Source: Acidobacteriota bacterium (GTDB taxonomy: Bacteria > Acidobacteriota > Blastocatellia > Pyrinomonadales > Pyrinomonadaceae). Taken from it: a stretch of 64,000 nucleotides of DNA. The notes beneath the pieces are model-generated. The model was not told where the DNA came from and made no database searches. It saw only the letters and a list, made by a program, of their open reading frames with translations. The DNA lies in NCBI GenBank assembly GCA_019239425.1, contig JAFAZX010000027.1:62001-126000 (forward strand), read 5' to 3'. Shown in pieces: positions 17,445-28,093 of this stretch (its first letter is position 1; each line of letters begins with the position of its first letter). The translations under genes were made by a program, and so were the position numbers.

Positions 17445-17510
17445 CCACAGAGACACAGAGGCACAGCTTGAAGTTATAAGTCTACAAGCTGTGCCTCTGT
17501 GTCTCTGTGG
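17445..17510. repeat. 75-bp palindromic repeat, hairpin family copy 3
   Basis: CCACAGAGACACAGAGGCAC and its reverse complement flank a ~20-base centre. It sits between the gcvPB stop and the trmO start, with both genes in the same direction. Confidence 0.9.
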
Positions 17511-17544
17511 TTAAAATACTCTTACATTAAGGGGGGTTCGTTAC

Positions 17545-17994
17545 ATGTTCACGGTGCGACCCGTCGGCTTCGTCCGCAGCCCGTACACTGACACTTCGCA
17601 GGTGCCGAAGGGCTGCGGCGCGAGGCACGAGGCCGAGGGTTTTATCGAGGTGCTCGAGGAGTTCGAGGAGGGGCTGCTCGACGTCGAGGGCTTCTCGCAC
17701 CTCTTCGTCATCTGGGTCTTCGACCGCTCGGAGGGGTTCGAGCTTTCGGGCGTGCCGCCGACCGACACGCGCCCGCATGGCGTCTTCGCCACGCGCTCGC
17801 CGCGCCGCCCGAACCCGCTGGGCCTGACGGTCGTCCGCCTGCTCGGGCGCGAGGGGCGGCGCTTGAGGGTCGCCGGGCTCGACATGCTCGACGGCACGCC
17901 CGTCCTCGACCTCAAGCCCTACCTCTCGGGCGTACCGCCGGAAGAGCTCAGGCGCGGCTGGCTCGCCGAGGCCGAGGCGCGCCGCCCCGCTTAG
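17545..17994 (+). CDS. trmO: tRNA (N6-threonylcarbamoyladenosine-37-N6)-methyltransferase TrmO
   Basis: TrmO (TsaA/YaeB family) uses S-adenosylmethionine to methylate t6A37 in threonine tRNA. The signatures are present: FVRSPY near the start, HGVFATRSPRRPNPLGLT in the middle and DGTPVLDLKPYLSG near the end. The protein has 149 residues, against ~235 in E. coli, because it lacks the C-terminal extension; this short form is common in other phyla. GGGGGG lies eight bases before the ATG. It is convergent with the zinc-ribbon gene, with only five bases between the stops. Confidence 0.92.
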   Translation: MFTVRPVGFVRSPYTDTSQVPKGCGARHEAEGFIEVLEEFEEGLLDVEGFSHLFVIWVFDRSEGFELSGVPPTDTRPHGVFATRSPRRPNPLGLTVVRLLGREGRRLRVAGLDMLDGTPVLDLKPYLSGVPPEELRRGWLAEAEARRPA

Positions 17995-17999
17995 TCCCC

Positions 18000-18296
18000 T
18001 TAGTCAAAGTCGAGCGGGTTGCGGTAGGGGCCGCCCTTGTCCTTCTCGGCCTTCTTCATCGCCTCCTTGAACTTCTCTTCCAAGAGGCGCTCGCGGTCTT
18101 TGACCGACCCCAGCTCCTGCGAGAAGACCTGCTCGCGCAGCTTCTTCCGGTTCTCCATCTCCTTCGCCATCTCCTCGAAGGAGGCGAGCGGCTTCGCCTT
18201 CTCCTCGTGCGAGATAATGACGCCCGTCTGCGCGTCCACCACGATGGCCGCCTCGCAACACGGGCAGATGACAGTCCAACTCTTCGTCTCGGCCAC
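18000..18296 (-). CDS. zinc-ribbon and coiled-coil protein of unknown function
   Basis: The protein has 98 residues. The N-terminus contains CPCCEAAIVVDAQTG, a Cys-rich knuckle followed by a beta-hairpin, resembling half of a zinc ribbon. The remainder is charged helix (EEMAKEMENRKKLREQVF) likely to form a coiled coil. I chose the GTG at 18296, which has CGGAGG upstream; an ATG eight codons earlier has no usable ribosome-binding site. No function can be assigned. The tRNA-Gly gene lies upstream on the same strand. Confidence 0.65.
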   Translation of the reverse strand: MAETKSWTVICPCCEAAIVVDAQTGVIISHEEKAKPLASFEEMAKEMENRKKLREQVFSQELGSVKDRERLLEEKFKEAMKKAEKDKGGPYRNPLDFD

Positions 18297-18374
18297 GTCC
18301 TCACACCTCCGAAATTGCATGCCTCACGGGGCGCTTTTCGCGCCGAGTATAACACCGCCCGCGTCCTTTATTCG

Positions 18375-18402
18375 TAAAAGGAAAAGGCGCCGGGAAGGCG
18401 CC
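18375..18402 (-). terminator. rho-independent terminator of tRNA-Gly
   Basis: On the minus strand a GGCGCC stem (18397-18402 with 18386-18391) closes a five-base loop and is followed by TTTTCCTTTT. It lies ~20 bases after the tRNA. Confidence 0.8.
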
Positions 18403-18421
18403 TATCAGTCCATGAAAACAA

Positions 18422-18493
18422 AGCGCGAGACGAGGCTCGAACTCGCAACCCTCGGCTTGGGAAGCCGATGCTCTACCATTGAGCTACTCGCGC
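18422..18493 (-). tRNA. tRNA-Gly (anticodon CCC)
   Basis: On the minus strand the acceptor arms GCGCGAG and CTCGCGC pair over seven bases. The D-arm is GCTCAATGGTAGAGC. The anticodon arm is TCGGC-TTCCCAA-GCCGA, giving anticodon CCC, and the T-arm is GCGAG-TTCGAGC-CTCGT. The discriminator is T; the CCA end is not encoded. It is intact and followed by a terminator. A degenerate tRNA-like sequence lies immediately upstream. Confidence 0.96.
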
Positions 18494-18495
18494 GT

Positions 18496-18548
18496 TAACC
18501 GGGCATCTGCTTACAGGCGACTGCTATTTTCAGTTGAGCTACGCCTGC
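18496..18548 (-). pseudogene. degenerate tRNA-like sequence
   Basis: Reading the minus strand, GCAGGCG-TA-GCTCAACTG looks like an acceptor strand and D-arm. It is followed by GCCTGTAAGCAGATG and CCCGGTT, which resemble the anticodon arm and T-arm of a tRNA-Arg(UCU)-type gene with several deletions. The cloverleaf cannot be completed, so this is a remnant. It supplies the TAG stop of the neighbouring nuclease gene. The identity is tentative. Confidence 0.5.
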
Positions 18549-18967
18549 GCTATTTCATCTTGATCACCACACGGAGTTAAAAGGTAATTCTTTGCCCACC
18601 TTATTCCTTTATGCTGCCCGCTCAGAGTCGGGTTTAATCTAAGGCAAGCAACCGTGTGCCCAACTTCCTCGACTGGGATTATATACACATCCCCGGTCTC
18701 TAGATTAAGCACGGCGAACAAATCTGCCGCGTCTTTGTAGTCCCGTCTCGTCCCCGCGTTTCCAGAAAAGCTACAAGCGTTGAAAAGCAAGCCGCCTTTA
18801 CGAACTCTTCCTGTTTTACATTGAACCCTTTGGATGCTTCGCCCGTCATCAATGACAAGATCGTATTTATGCCCGTCACCAAAAGGGAGGGATACTAAAT
18901 ACCCCGCCTCCACGAATGCGGCGAGTATTTTGGATTCAGTGAGAGTTCCTTTCTCTCTCGTTTCCAT
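18539..18967 (-). CDS. PD-(D/E)XK endonuclease, I-Ssp6803I-like
   Basis: The 142-residue protein matches the group I intron-associated PD-(D/E)XK family. KGTLTESKILAAFVEAGYLVSLPFG is followed by KYDLVIDDG and QRVQCKTGR, then DLFAVLNLETGDVYIIPVEEVG and KGIRWAKNYLL. The likely catalytic residues Glu11, Asp36, Gln49 and Lys51 fall at the same positions that I recall for I-Ssp6803I, the homing enzyme of a cyanobacterial tRNA-fMet intron. I see no group I intron core around it, so it appears free-standing. The DNA is visibly richer in AT than its neighbours, which suggests transfer. It lies between tRNA-like fragments, and its stop codon is inside one of them. Confidence 0.82.
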   Translation of the reverse strand: METREKGTLTESKILAAFVEAGYLVSLPFGDGHKYDLVIDDGRSIQRVQCKTGRVRKGGLLFNACSFSGNAGTRRDYKDAADLFAVLNLETGDVYIIPVEEVGHTVACLRLNPTLSGQHKGIRWAKNYLLTPCGDQDEIAQA

Positions 18968-19028
18968 TACCTATTGCGCCACTCCCGCGAAGGACGTGAG
19001 CAAAGATACCCAACCATAACTTCGCCTG

Positions 19029-20186
19029 TCAAATCCCCTTCCCTTCGCGCATTTCGTCGAGGGCGGCGACGAGGCGTTCGAGGTCGGAGTCGTCGTTGAA
19101 GTAGTGCGTGGCGGCGCGGAAGCCTTCGGGTTTGATGGTGACGGCGACGCGGTGTCTGGCGAGGTGTCTGACCGTCGCGCGCGGGTCGGCGGCGCGGACG
19201 AGCGTCTCGGCGGAGCGGTGGCGCTCGTCCCCGAGCGGCGAGAGGACTTCCCAGCCCGCGGCTTTCAGGCCGTCCGTCAGGCGGCGGTTCAGTTCGAGGG
19301 CGCGGCGCTCGACGTTCTCGATCCCGAGTTCGAGCAGTTGGCGCGCGGCCTCGCCGAGCGCGAAGATGCCCGCGAAGTGCGGGCAGCCCGTCTCGGCGCG
19401 CGCGGCGGCGTCGGGGCGCAGCGTGTAAGAGTCGTTGCGCATGTCGAAGATGTCTTCGACGCTCATCCAACTGACGGCGCGCGGCCGCGTCTGCGCGAGA
19501 AGCTCGCGCGAGAGGTAGACGAAGCCGGAGCCGTAGCCCGCGAGCATCCACTTGTGCCCCGTCGAGCACAAGGCATCAATCTTCAAACGCTTCACGTCGA
19601 TGGGGAAGACGCCCGCCGACTGCGCCGCGTTGACGACGAGGACGTGACTCCCCTTCCCCTCGGCGACCTCGTCAATCGGCATGCGAAGTCCGTTCGAGTA
19701 TTGGACGTGGCTGAGGCAGATGACAGACCTCTCGCGCCCCGCGGCCGCGAGCACGTCTCCGGCACGCACGACGCCTTCGCGCGCCTTGACCATGCGGACG
19801 CGCTTGCCGCGGTGCAGCCACGGAATTGTCGTCACCGGGAACTCAAGCTCGCACGAGACGACGCGCCCAAAGCCTTCGAGCGCGTCCACGACGAGGTTCA
19901 TCCCCGAGGACGTGTTCGTCGTGAAGGCGATCTCCGACGGCTCGGCGTTAATCAAACGCGCCACGTCCGCCCGCGCGCGCTCGCGCCGCGCGAGCCAGTG
20001 CTCCCAGAGGCGGTCGCCCGACTCCATGGTCTCTCGGTAGAACTGCTCGGCCGCCCCTGCCGTACGTTTCGAGACCGGCCCGGCGCCCGCGCTGTTCAGG
20101 TACGCGAAGGTTTCCGTGACGGGAAACTCCGCGCGCACGCGCGCCCAGTCCATACCGTCGGCAATCACCTTCTCTTCTTGAATCAT
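19029..20186 (-). CDS. class V-fold PLP-dependent aminotransferase
   Basis: This 385-residue fold-type I PLP enzyme resembles cysteine desulfurase and isopenicillin N epimerase. The cofactor lysine is Lys212 in STGHKWMLAGYG. FAYLNSAGAGPVS near residue 28 and NTSSGMNLVV near 90 bind substrate and phosphate, and VVNAAQSAG holds the cofactor-ring region. The reaction may be a desulfurase, lyase or epimerase activity; no catalytic Cys loop typical of NifS/IscS is seen, so iron-sulfur work is unlikely. The ATG at 20186 is used; a GTG lies directly before it. It is divergent from lysA with a palindrome between. Confidence 0.85.
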   Translation of the reverse strand: MIQEEKVIADGMDWARVRAEFPVTETFAYLNSAGAGPVSKRTAGAAEQFYRETMESGDRLWEHWLARRERARADVARLINAEPSEIAFTTNTSSGMNLVVDALEGFGRVVSCELEFPVTTIPWLHRGKRVRMVKAREGVVRAGDVLAAAGRERSVICLSHVQYSNGLRMPIDEVAEGKGSHVLVVNAAQSAGVFPIDVKRLKIDALCSTGHKWMLAGYGSGFVYLSRELLAQTRPRAVSWMSVEDIFDMRNDSYTLRPDAAARAETGCPHFAGIFALGEAARQLLELGIENVERRALELNRRLTDGLKAAGWEVLSPLGDERHRSAETLVRAADPRATVRHLARHRVAVTIKPEGFRAATHYFNDDSDLERLVAALDEMREGKGI

Positions 20187-20202
20187 CACTTAGTTATGAT
20201 GG

Positions 20203-20280
20203 AGTGAATTGACCACAGAGACACAGAGGCACGGCTTTAAGCCTTTAGCTGTGCCTCTGTGTCTCTGCGGTCAATTCACT
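20203..20280. repeat. 75-bp palindromic repeat, hairpin family copy 4, with extended arms
   Basis: The family arms (CCACAGAGACACAGAGGCAC) are extended outward by AGTGAATTGA on the left and its complement on the right. A further GATGGAGT/ACTCCATC match lies beyond a six-base offset. It sits between two divergent genes, just upstream of the lysA promoter. Confidence 0.88.
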
Positions 20281-20293
20281 CATACTCCATCGC

Positions 20294-20322
20294 TTGACGC
20301 TCGCCAACCCACAGACTATCTT
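20294..20322 (+). promoter_or_regulatory. sigma-70 promoter of lysA
   Basis: TTGACG at 20294-20299, a 17-base spacer and TATCTT at 20317-20322 lie ~45 bases before the lysA start. Box match and spacing are good. Confidence 0.6.
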
Positions 20323-20367
20323 CGCAACACTCACAGCGGACAATTTTTTGCACGGAGTAGAGAGCAG

Positions 20368-21780
<1,413 letters not shown>

Positions 21781-21806
21781 ACACATCCGTCGGACAAGAG
21801 AAGCTC

Positions 21807-23237
21807 ATGCCTGAATCTCCGAACAGAAACGTGACGCTCGTGCGCGGGCTGGGGCTCGTGGCGGCGGTGTCGATCATCATCGGGAACGTCATCGGGACGG
21901 GCGTGTTTTTGAAGGCGCGGGTGATGACGTGCAACGTGGGGACGCCGGGGATGGTTCTGACCGTGTGGGTCGTGGCGGGCCTGCTGAGCCTGGCGGGCGC
22001 GCTCACCTACGCGGAGCTGGCGGCGATGATGCCGCGCGCGGGCGGCGAGTACGTCTTCATGCGCGAGGCGTACGGGCGCGGCGCCGGCTTCCTGAGCGGG
22101 TGGATGCAGATTCTGATCGCCAAGACCGGCTCGCAGGCTTCGGTCGCGCTCATTTTCGCCAACTCGCTCAACGACCTCACGGGCAAGCGGATCGAGTCCT
22201 TCGGCGGCTTCGGCGTGCAGTTGACGGCGATCCTCGTGCTCGCCGCCATCACTCTGCTCAACTGCGCGGCCGTCAAGGTGAGCGGCTGGGTGGCGACCGC
22301 GCTGACGCTGGTGAAGCTCGCGCTCGTCGTCGGCGTCGGGGTCGGGGCGTTCATACTGGCGCAGGGCAGTTGGGGCAACTACGCCCTTTCGAACGCGGGC
22401 GGCGTGTGCGAGGGCGTGAGCCCGACGGCGATGCTCGGCGTGGCGGGCTTCGGCGCGGCGATGCTCGGCGCGCTGTGGGGCTACGACGGCTGGAACAACC
22501 TGACGTTCGTCGCGGGCGAGATTCGGGAGCCGCAGCGCAACATCCCGCTCGCGCTCATCGGCGGCACGATCCTCATCATGTTCCTCTATGTCTTCATCAA
22601 CGCCGCCTACTTCTACGCGCTGCCGCCGACCGCGGTCGCGAGCGTCTCGGCCAACTCCTCGGTCGCGGCCGAGGTGACGAACTCCTTCATGGCGCCTTTC
22701 AGCGCCTCGGCGAAGGCGCTCGTCGCGGGGCTGGTGGCGGCGGCCCTGATGGCTTCGTCGGTCGGCACGCTCCACACGTCCGTCCTGACGGGCGCGCGCG
22801 TGCCCTACGCGATGGCGCGCGACGGGCTGTTCTGGGAGAGGCTCTCGAAGATTTCTGAGGTGACGCGCGTGCCCGTCCGCGCCGTGCTGGCGCAGGGGCT
22901 TTGGGCGTGCGCGCTCGTCCTCATCCTGCAGAAATTCGACAAGCTGACCGACTACGTCATCTTCGGCAGCTACATCTTCTACGGGCTGGTGACGGCCTCG
23001 ATCTTCGTCTTCCGCCGCCGGCAGCCCAACGCGGAGCGGCCGTACAAGGCCTGGGGCTACCCGGTCGTGCCCGTCCTCTTCCTTTTGGTGACCGGCTTCC
23101 TGCTCGTCAACACCTTCTGGGCGGCGCCGCTGGAGGCAGTCTTCGGCCTCGTCCTCATCGGCCTCGGCTTCCCCGTCTACTACCTCTTCTTCCGCGGCCG
23201 CGACGTGGTTGTCAGTGAGGAGCCGGAGGAGAGTTAA
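21807..23237 (+). CDS. APC-family amino acid permease
   Basis: This 476-residue inner-membrane transporter has about twelve hydrophobic segments. The first helix has the family substrate motif GNVIGTGVF at 26-34. The GALWGYDGWNNLTFVAGEIREPQRNIP block in the middle is typical of the LAT-type branch of the amino acid-polyamine-organocation superfamily. It would import or exchange amino acids driven by ions or by antiport. Position after lysA suggests an amino-acid substrate, but this is only inferred. The ATG at 21807 gives the natural N-terminus; the frame continues upstream only as a shadow of lysA. Confidence 0.88.
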   Translation: MPESPNRNVTLVRGLGLVAAVSIIIGNVIGTGVFLKARVMTCNVGTPGMVLTVWVVAGLLSLAGALTYAELAAMMPRAGGEYVFMREAYGRGAGFLSGWMQILIAKTGSQASVALIFANSLNDLTGKRIESFGGFGVQLTAILVLAAITLLNCAAVKVSGWVATALTLVKLALVVGVGVGAFILAQGSWGNYALSNAGGVCEGVSPTAMLGVAGFGAAMLGALWGYDGWNNLTFVAGEIREPQRNIPLALIGGTILIMFLYVFINAAYFYALPPTAVASVSANSSVAAEVTNSFMAPFSASAKALVAGLVAAALMASSVGTLHTSVLTGARVPYAMARDGLFWERLSKISEVTRVPVRAVLAQGLWACALVLILQKFDKLTDYVIFGSYIFYGLVTASIFVFRRRQPNAERPYKAWGYPVVPVLFLLVTGFLLVNTFWAAPLEAVFGLVLIGLGFPVYYLFFRGRDVVVSEEPEES

Positions 23238-23243
23238 GACGTT

Positions 23244-23317
23244 TTCACCACAGAGACACGGAGGCACAGCTTGAAGCCATAGCTCGACAAGCTGTGCCTC
23301 CGTGTCTCTGTGGTGAA
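23244..23317. repeat. 75-bp palindromic repeat, hairpin family copy 5
   Basis: The arms carry a change relative to other copies (ACGGAGGCACAGC). The same change is present in the opposite arm (GCTGTGCCTCCGT), so pairing is kept. It lies between convergent stops. Confidence 0.9.
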
Positions 23318-23318
23318 A

Positions 23319-24230
23319 TTACTTCCCCAGCACCGAACGCAGCGCCTCTCCGATCTCGGGGTGTTTGAACTGATACCCGATCTCCTTCAGACGCGCCGGC
23401 TCGACGCGTGTGCTGGCGAGGAGGAGCGCGTCGGCCGTCTCGCCGAACGCGAGCCGAGCCGCGAAGGCCGGCACGGCGAAGACGGTCGGGCGACCCAGCG
23501 CGTGCCCGAGCGCCTTCGTGAACTCCTCGTTCGTCACCTGCTGCGGGGCCACCGCGTTGACCGGCCCGCGCAGGGACTCGTCTTCAATCGCGCGGCGGAT
23601 GACGCCGATTAAATCTTCGAGCGTGATCCAGCTCATGTACTGGCCCCCGCTCCCGACCTTCCCGCCGAGCCCCAGTTTGAAGGGCGTCAGCATCTTCTGC
23701 AAAGCGCCGCCCTCCCCTGCGAACACCACGCCGATGCGCAGATGCGCGACGCGTATCCCGGCCTGGCTCGCCTGCAGCGTCGCCTTCTCCCACTCGCGGC
23801 AGACCTCGCTCAAAAAACCTTCGCCCGAGGCGCTCTCCTCGCGCAGAATCTCCGCCCCGCGGTCGCCGTAAAAGCCCGTCGCCGATGCCGAGACCAGAAC
23901 CTTCGGCTTCGCGCTCAAACCGGCCAGCGCGCCCGCCAAAAGCGTCGTCCCCTTCACGCGGCTCTCGATGATGCGCCGCTTCTTCTCCTCGTCCCAGCGC
24001 CCCTCGCCCACGTTCTCGCCCGCGAGGTGCACGGCCGCGTCGTGCCCTTCCAACTCCTTCGCGTCTATCTCGCCGCGCTCCGGGTCCCAGTGCACGGCGG
24101 CTGTGCCGGGCGCTCTAAAACCCTGCGCGCCGCCGCGCACCAGCCGCGTCACCTCGTGCCCGTCCGCGAGCAGCGAGCGAACCAGAGCACTCCCCACGAG
24201 GCCGGTCGAACCCGTGACGATGACCTTCAT
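23319..24230 (-). CDS. TIGR01777-family NAD(P)-binding epimerase, YfcH-like
   Basis: This 303-residue protein has an N-terminal Rossmann motif (VIVTGSTGLVGSALVRSLL), then VHLAGENVGEGRWDEEKKRRI, SASATGFYGDRG and YMSWITLEDLIGVI. These are the signatures of the YfcH/SDR39U1 family, extended short-chain dehydrogenases whose substrate is unknown. The ATG at 24230 has AAGGAG nine bases upstream. It follows murE on the same strand after a family P repeat and may share its transcript. Confidence 0.9.
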   Translation of the reverse strand: MKVIVTGSTGLVGSALVRSLLADGHEVTRLVRGGAQGFRAPGTAAVHWDPERGEIDAKELEGHDAAVHLAGENVGEGRWDEEKKRRIIESRVKGTTLLAGALAGLSAKPKVLVSASATGFYGDRGAEILREESASGEGFLSEVCREWEKATLQASQAGIRVAHLRIGVVFAGEGGALQKMLTPFKLGLGGKVGSGGQYMSWITLEDLIGVIRRAIEDESLRGPVNAVAPQQVTNEEFTKALGHALGRPTVFAVPAFAARLAFGETADALLLASTRVEPARLKEIGYQFKHPEIGEALRSVLGK

Positions 24231-24251
24231 CAAGTTAGTCTCCTTTTGTTG

Positions 24252-25852
<1,601 letters not shown>

Positions 25853-25880
25853 AGAGGCTCTCTCCTGAAAGGGATTTGAA

Positions 25881-25950
25881 CCACAGAGACACGGAGACAC
25901 AGCTTCAGGTCTTTAGCTCTCAACAAGCTGTGCCTCTGTGTCTCTGTGGT
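25881..25950. repeat. 75-bp palindromic repeat, hairpin family copy 6
   Basis: CCACAGAGACACGGAGACAC on the left faces GTGCCTCTGTGTCTCTGTGG on the right, with a few mismatches and a ~30-base centre. It lies between the divergent murE and amidohydrolase starts. Confidence 0.85.
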
Positions 25951-26017
25951 GAAACTGCTCTCACCATATATTGCCTTTGGGACTAAAATTTATCTCTCGA
26001 AAAACTGCCGCGCTGAT

Positions 26018-26023
26018 TATAAT
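26018..26023 (+). promoter_or_regulatory. candidate -10 element of the amidohydrolase gene
   Basis: A perfect TATAAT lies 42 bases before the start codon in an otherwise GC-rich region. No convincing -35 box is seen. Confidence 0.35.
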
Positions 26024-26064
26024 CGCCCCCGCCGTCTCAGCAACTTCTCGGGAGAACCCCGCCC

Positions 26065-27804
26065 ATGCGACCCCTTTCGAAGTTAGTCAGCGCCGCCCTC
26101 GTCATCACGTGCCTCGTCTTCGCGAGCTTCGTCAACTCCCCTTCCGACGCGGCGCAGCGGAGGGCGAGGCCGGGCCGCACAGATTCCGAGTACGACCTCG
26201 TCATCCGCGGCGGGCGCGTCGTGGACGGGACGGGGCGCCGCGCCTTCAAGGCCGACGTGGCCGTGCGCGGCGACCGCGTCGTTCTCGTCGGGAACGTCCC
26301 CGCCGGCGCGCGCGCGAAGCGAACCGTCGACGCGACGGGCCTCGTCGTCGCGCCCGGCTTCATAGACATGCTCGGTCAGTCCGAGCAGTACGTCCTCATC
26401 GACCCGCGCGCGATGAGCAAGGTGATGATGGGCGTCACGACCGAGGTCACCGGCGAGGGCGGCTCCATCGCGCCCGTCAACGACCGCACCCTCAAAGAGG
26501 ACGAGCCCTTCAACCGCCGCTACAACCTCGACGTGGACTGGCGCACGCTCCACGAATACTTCCGCCGCCTCGACCTACAGGGCGCGGGCGTCAACCTCGC
26601 GACCTTCGTCGGCGCCACGCAGGTGCGCGCGTACGTCGTCGGCTTCGACAACCGCGACCCCAGCCCCGCGGAACTCGCACAGATGAAGCGGCTCGTCGCC
26701 GAGGCGATGGAGGACGGCGCGCTCGGCCTCTCGACCTCGCTCCAGTACGTGCCCGCGCGCTTCGCCAAGACCGACGAGATCGTCGAGCTGGCCAAGGTCG
26801 CGCGCGGCTACGGCGGCATCTACGCCACGCACCAGCGCAGCGAGGCCAACGCCCTCGACGCCTCGCTCGCGGAGGTCTTCGAGATCGCGCGCCGCGCCGA
26901 CATCCCCGCCGAAATCTGGCACCTCAAGACGGCCTACCGAAAGAACTGGGGGCGGATGCCGCAGGTGCTCGCTAAGATACGCGCCGCGCGCGCACGCGGA
27001 TTGGACGTGACGGCGGACGTTTACCCTTACACGGCCGCCTCCACCTCTCTCTCGGCCTGCCTCCCGCCGTGGGCCATCGAGGGCGGAACCGAGAAGATGG
27101 TCGCGCGCCTGCGCGACCCGGAGACGCGCGCGCGCATCAAAGCGGACATCCTGAAGGACTCGAACGAGTGGGAGAACATCTACCTCGGGAGCGGCGGCGC
27201 GTCGGGCGTGCTCATCGGCTCGGTCGTCAACCGCGACCTCGAGGGCCTGCAGGGGAAGCGCGTCTCGGAGGTCGCGAAGGAGCAGGGCAAGGACGAGCTG
27301 GACGCGCTCTTCGACATCATCGTCGCCGACCGGGGGCAGACCGGCGCCATCTACTTCATGATGAACGAGGACGACCTGCGCGCGGCGCTGCGCGCTTCCT
27401 TCGTTAGCATCTGCACCGACAGCGGCGCGCGCGCGACGGACGGCCCGCTCGCCGGCTCGAAGTCGCACCCGCGCGGCTGGGGTTCTTACCCGCGCATCCT
27501 CTCACGCTACGTCCGCGACGAGCACCTGCTCACGCTCGAACAGGCCGTGCACAAGATGACGGGCCAGCCCGCGGCGCGCGTCGGGCTGCGCGACCGCGGC
27601 GTGCTCCGCGCGGGCGCCTACGCCGACATCACCGTCTTCGACCCCGCACGCGTCCGAGACCTCGCCACCTTCGACCGCCCGAATCAATACCCCGAAGGCA
27701 TCAACTACGTCGTCGTCAACGGCCAACTCGAAGTCGACGGCGGCACGCGCACCACCGCCAACGCCGGCCGCCCCTTACGCGGCCCCGGATATAGAAGGAA
27801 GTAG
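26065..27804 (+). CDS. exported D-aminoacylase-like amidohydrolase lacking the first metal motif
   Basis: This 579-residue protein has a signal peptide (LVSAALVITCLVFASFV) and the D-aminoacylase/dihydroorotase-like layout: DLVIRGGRVVDGTGRRAF, then APGFIDMLGQSEQY, a central barrel with ATHQRSEAN and AEIWHLKTA, ICTDSGARA near the end and GAYADITVFDP. Family enzymes hydrolyse N-acyl-D-amino acids with zinc. Here the usual His-x-His after PGFID is Leu-x-Gln, so the metal site is altered. A hydrolase of acylated D-amino acids or cell-wall peptides is plausible but unproven. The stop codon TAG overlaps a GTAGGCAG unit like those of family P. Confidence 0.8.
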   Translation: MRPLSKLVSAALVITCLVFASFVNSPSDAAQRRARPGRTDSEYDLVIRGGRVVDGTGRRAFKADVAVRGDRVVLVGNVPAGARAKRTVDATGLVVAPGFIDMLGQSEQYVLIDPRAMSKVMMGVTTEVTGEGGSIAPVNDRTLKEDEPFNRRYNLDVDWRTLHEYFRRLDLQGAGVNLATFVGATQVRAYVVGFDNRDPSPAELAQMKRLVAEAMEDGALGLSTSLQYVPARFAKTDEIVELAKVARGYGGIYATHQRSEANALDASLAEVFEIARRADIPAEIWHLKTAYRKNWGRMPQVLAKIRAARARGLDVTADVYPYTAASTSLSACLPPWAIEGGTEKMVARLRDPETRARIKADILKDSNEWENIYLGSGGASGVLIGSVVNRDLEGLQGKRVSEVAKEQGKDELDALFDIIVADRGQTGAIYFMMNEDDLRAALRASFVSICTDSGARATDGPLAGSKSHPRGWGSYPRILSRYVRDEHLLTLEQAVHKMTGQPAARVGLRDRGVLRAGAYADITVFDPARVRDLATFDRPNQYPEGINYVVVNGQLEVDGGTRTTANAGRPLRGPGYRRK

Positions 27805-27807
27805 GCA

Positions 27808-28093
27808 GAAGCCCGACCGTAAGGGAGGGCGTACGTCTTACTCAGCCTGCGCTGTCGTGAAAAACTTACGCCCTCTAAGCTGGGAGCGCGGGCATCCCTG
27901 CCCGCAAGCGCGCTAAAGCGCGCTGACCGTCTTGCTCTATACCTCAACGTAGAGGTGTAAAGTCTCCTTGCTTTCGCGCTGACGCGCTCATGGCGGGCAG
28001 GGATGCCCGCGCTCCCAGCGAGAGGGCACGTCCTATCGCACATCGCTCTGGAACATTATGGAGGACGTACGCCCTCCCTTACGGTCGGGCTTC
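27808..28093. repeat. nested palindromic element, ~286 bp
   Basis: The outer arms (27808-27837 and 28064-28093) are perfect 30-base inverted repeats. A second perfect pair of 26-base arms (27880-27905 and 27993-28018) is nested inside and contains GCGGGCAGGGATGCCCGC-type sequence. The centre holds further small inverted pieces. It carries no credible gene. The right arm supplies the last codons of the EEP gene. Confidence 0.9.

Noticed and set aside
18490..19028. Group I intron around the I-Ssp6803I-like gene
   Set aside because: There is too little sequence on either side of the coding frame for an intron core, and the adjacent tRNA-Gly is continuous.
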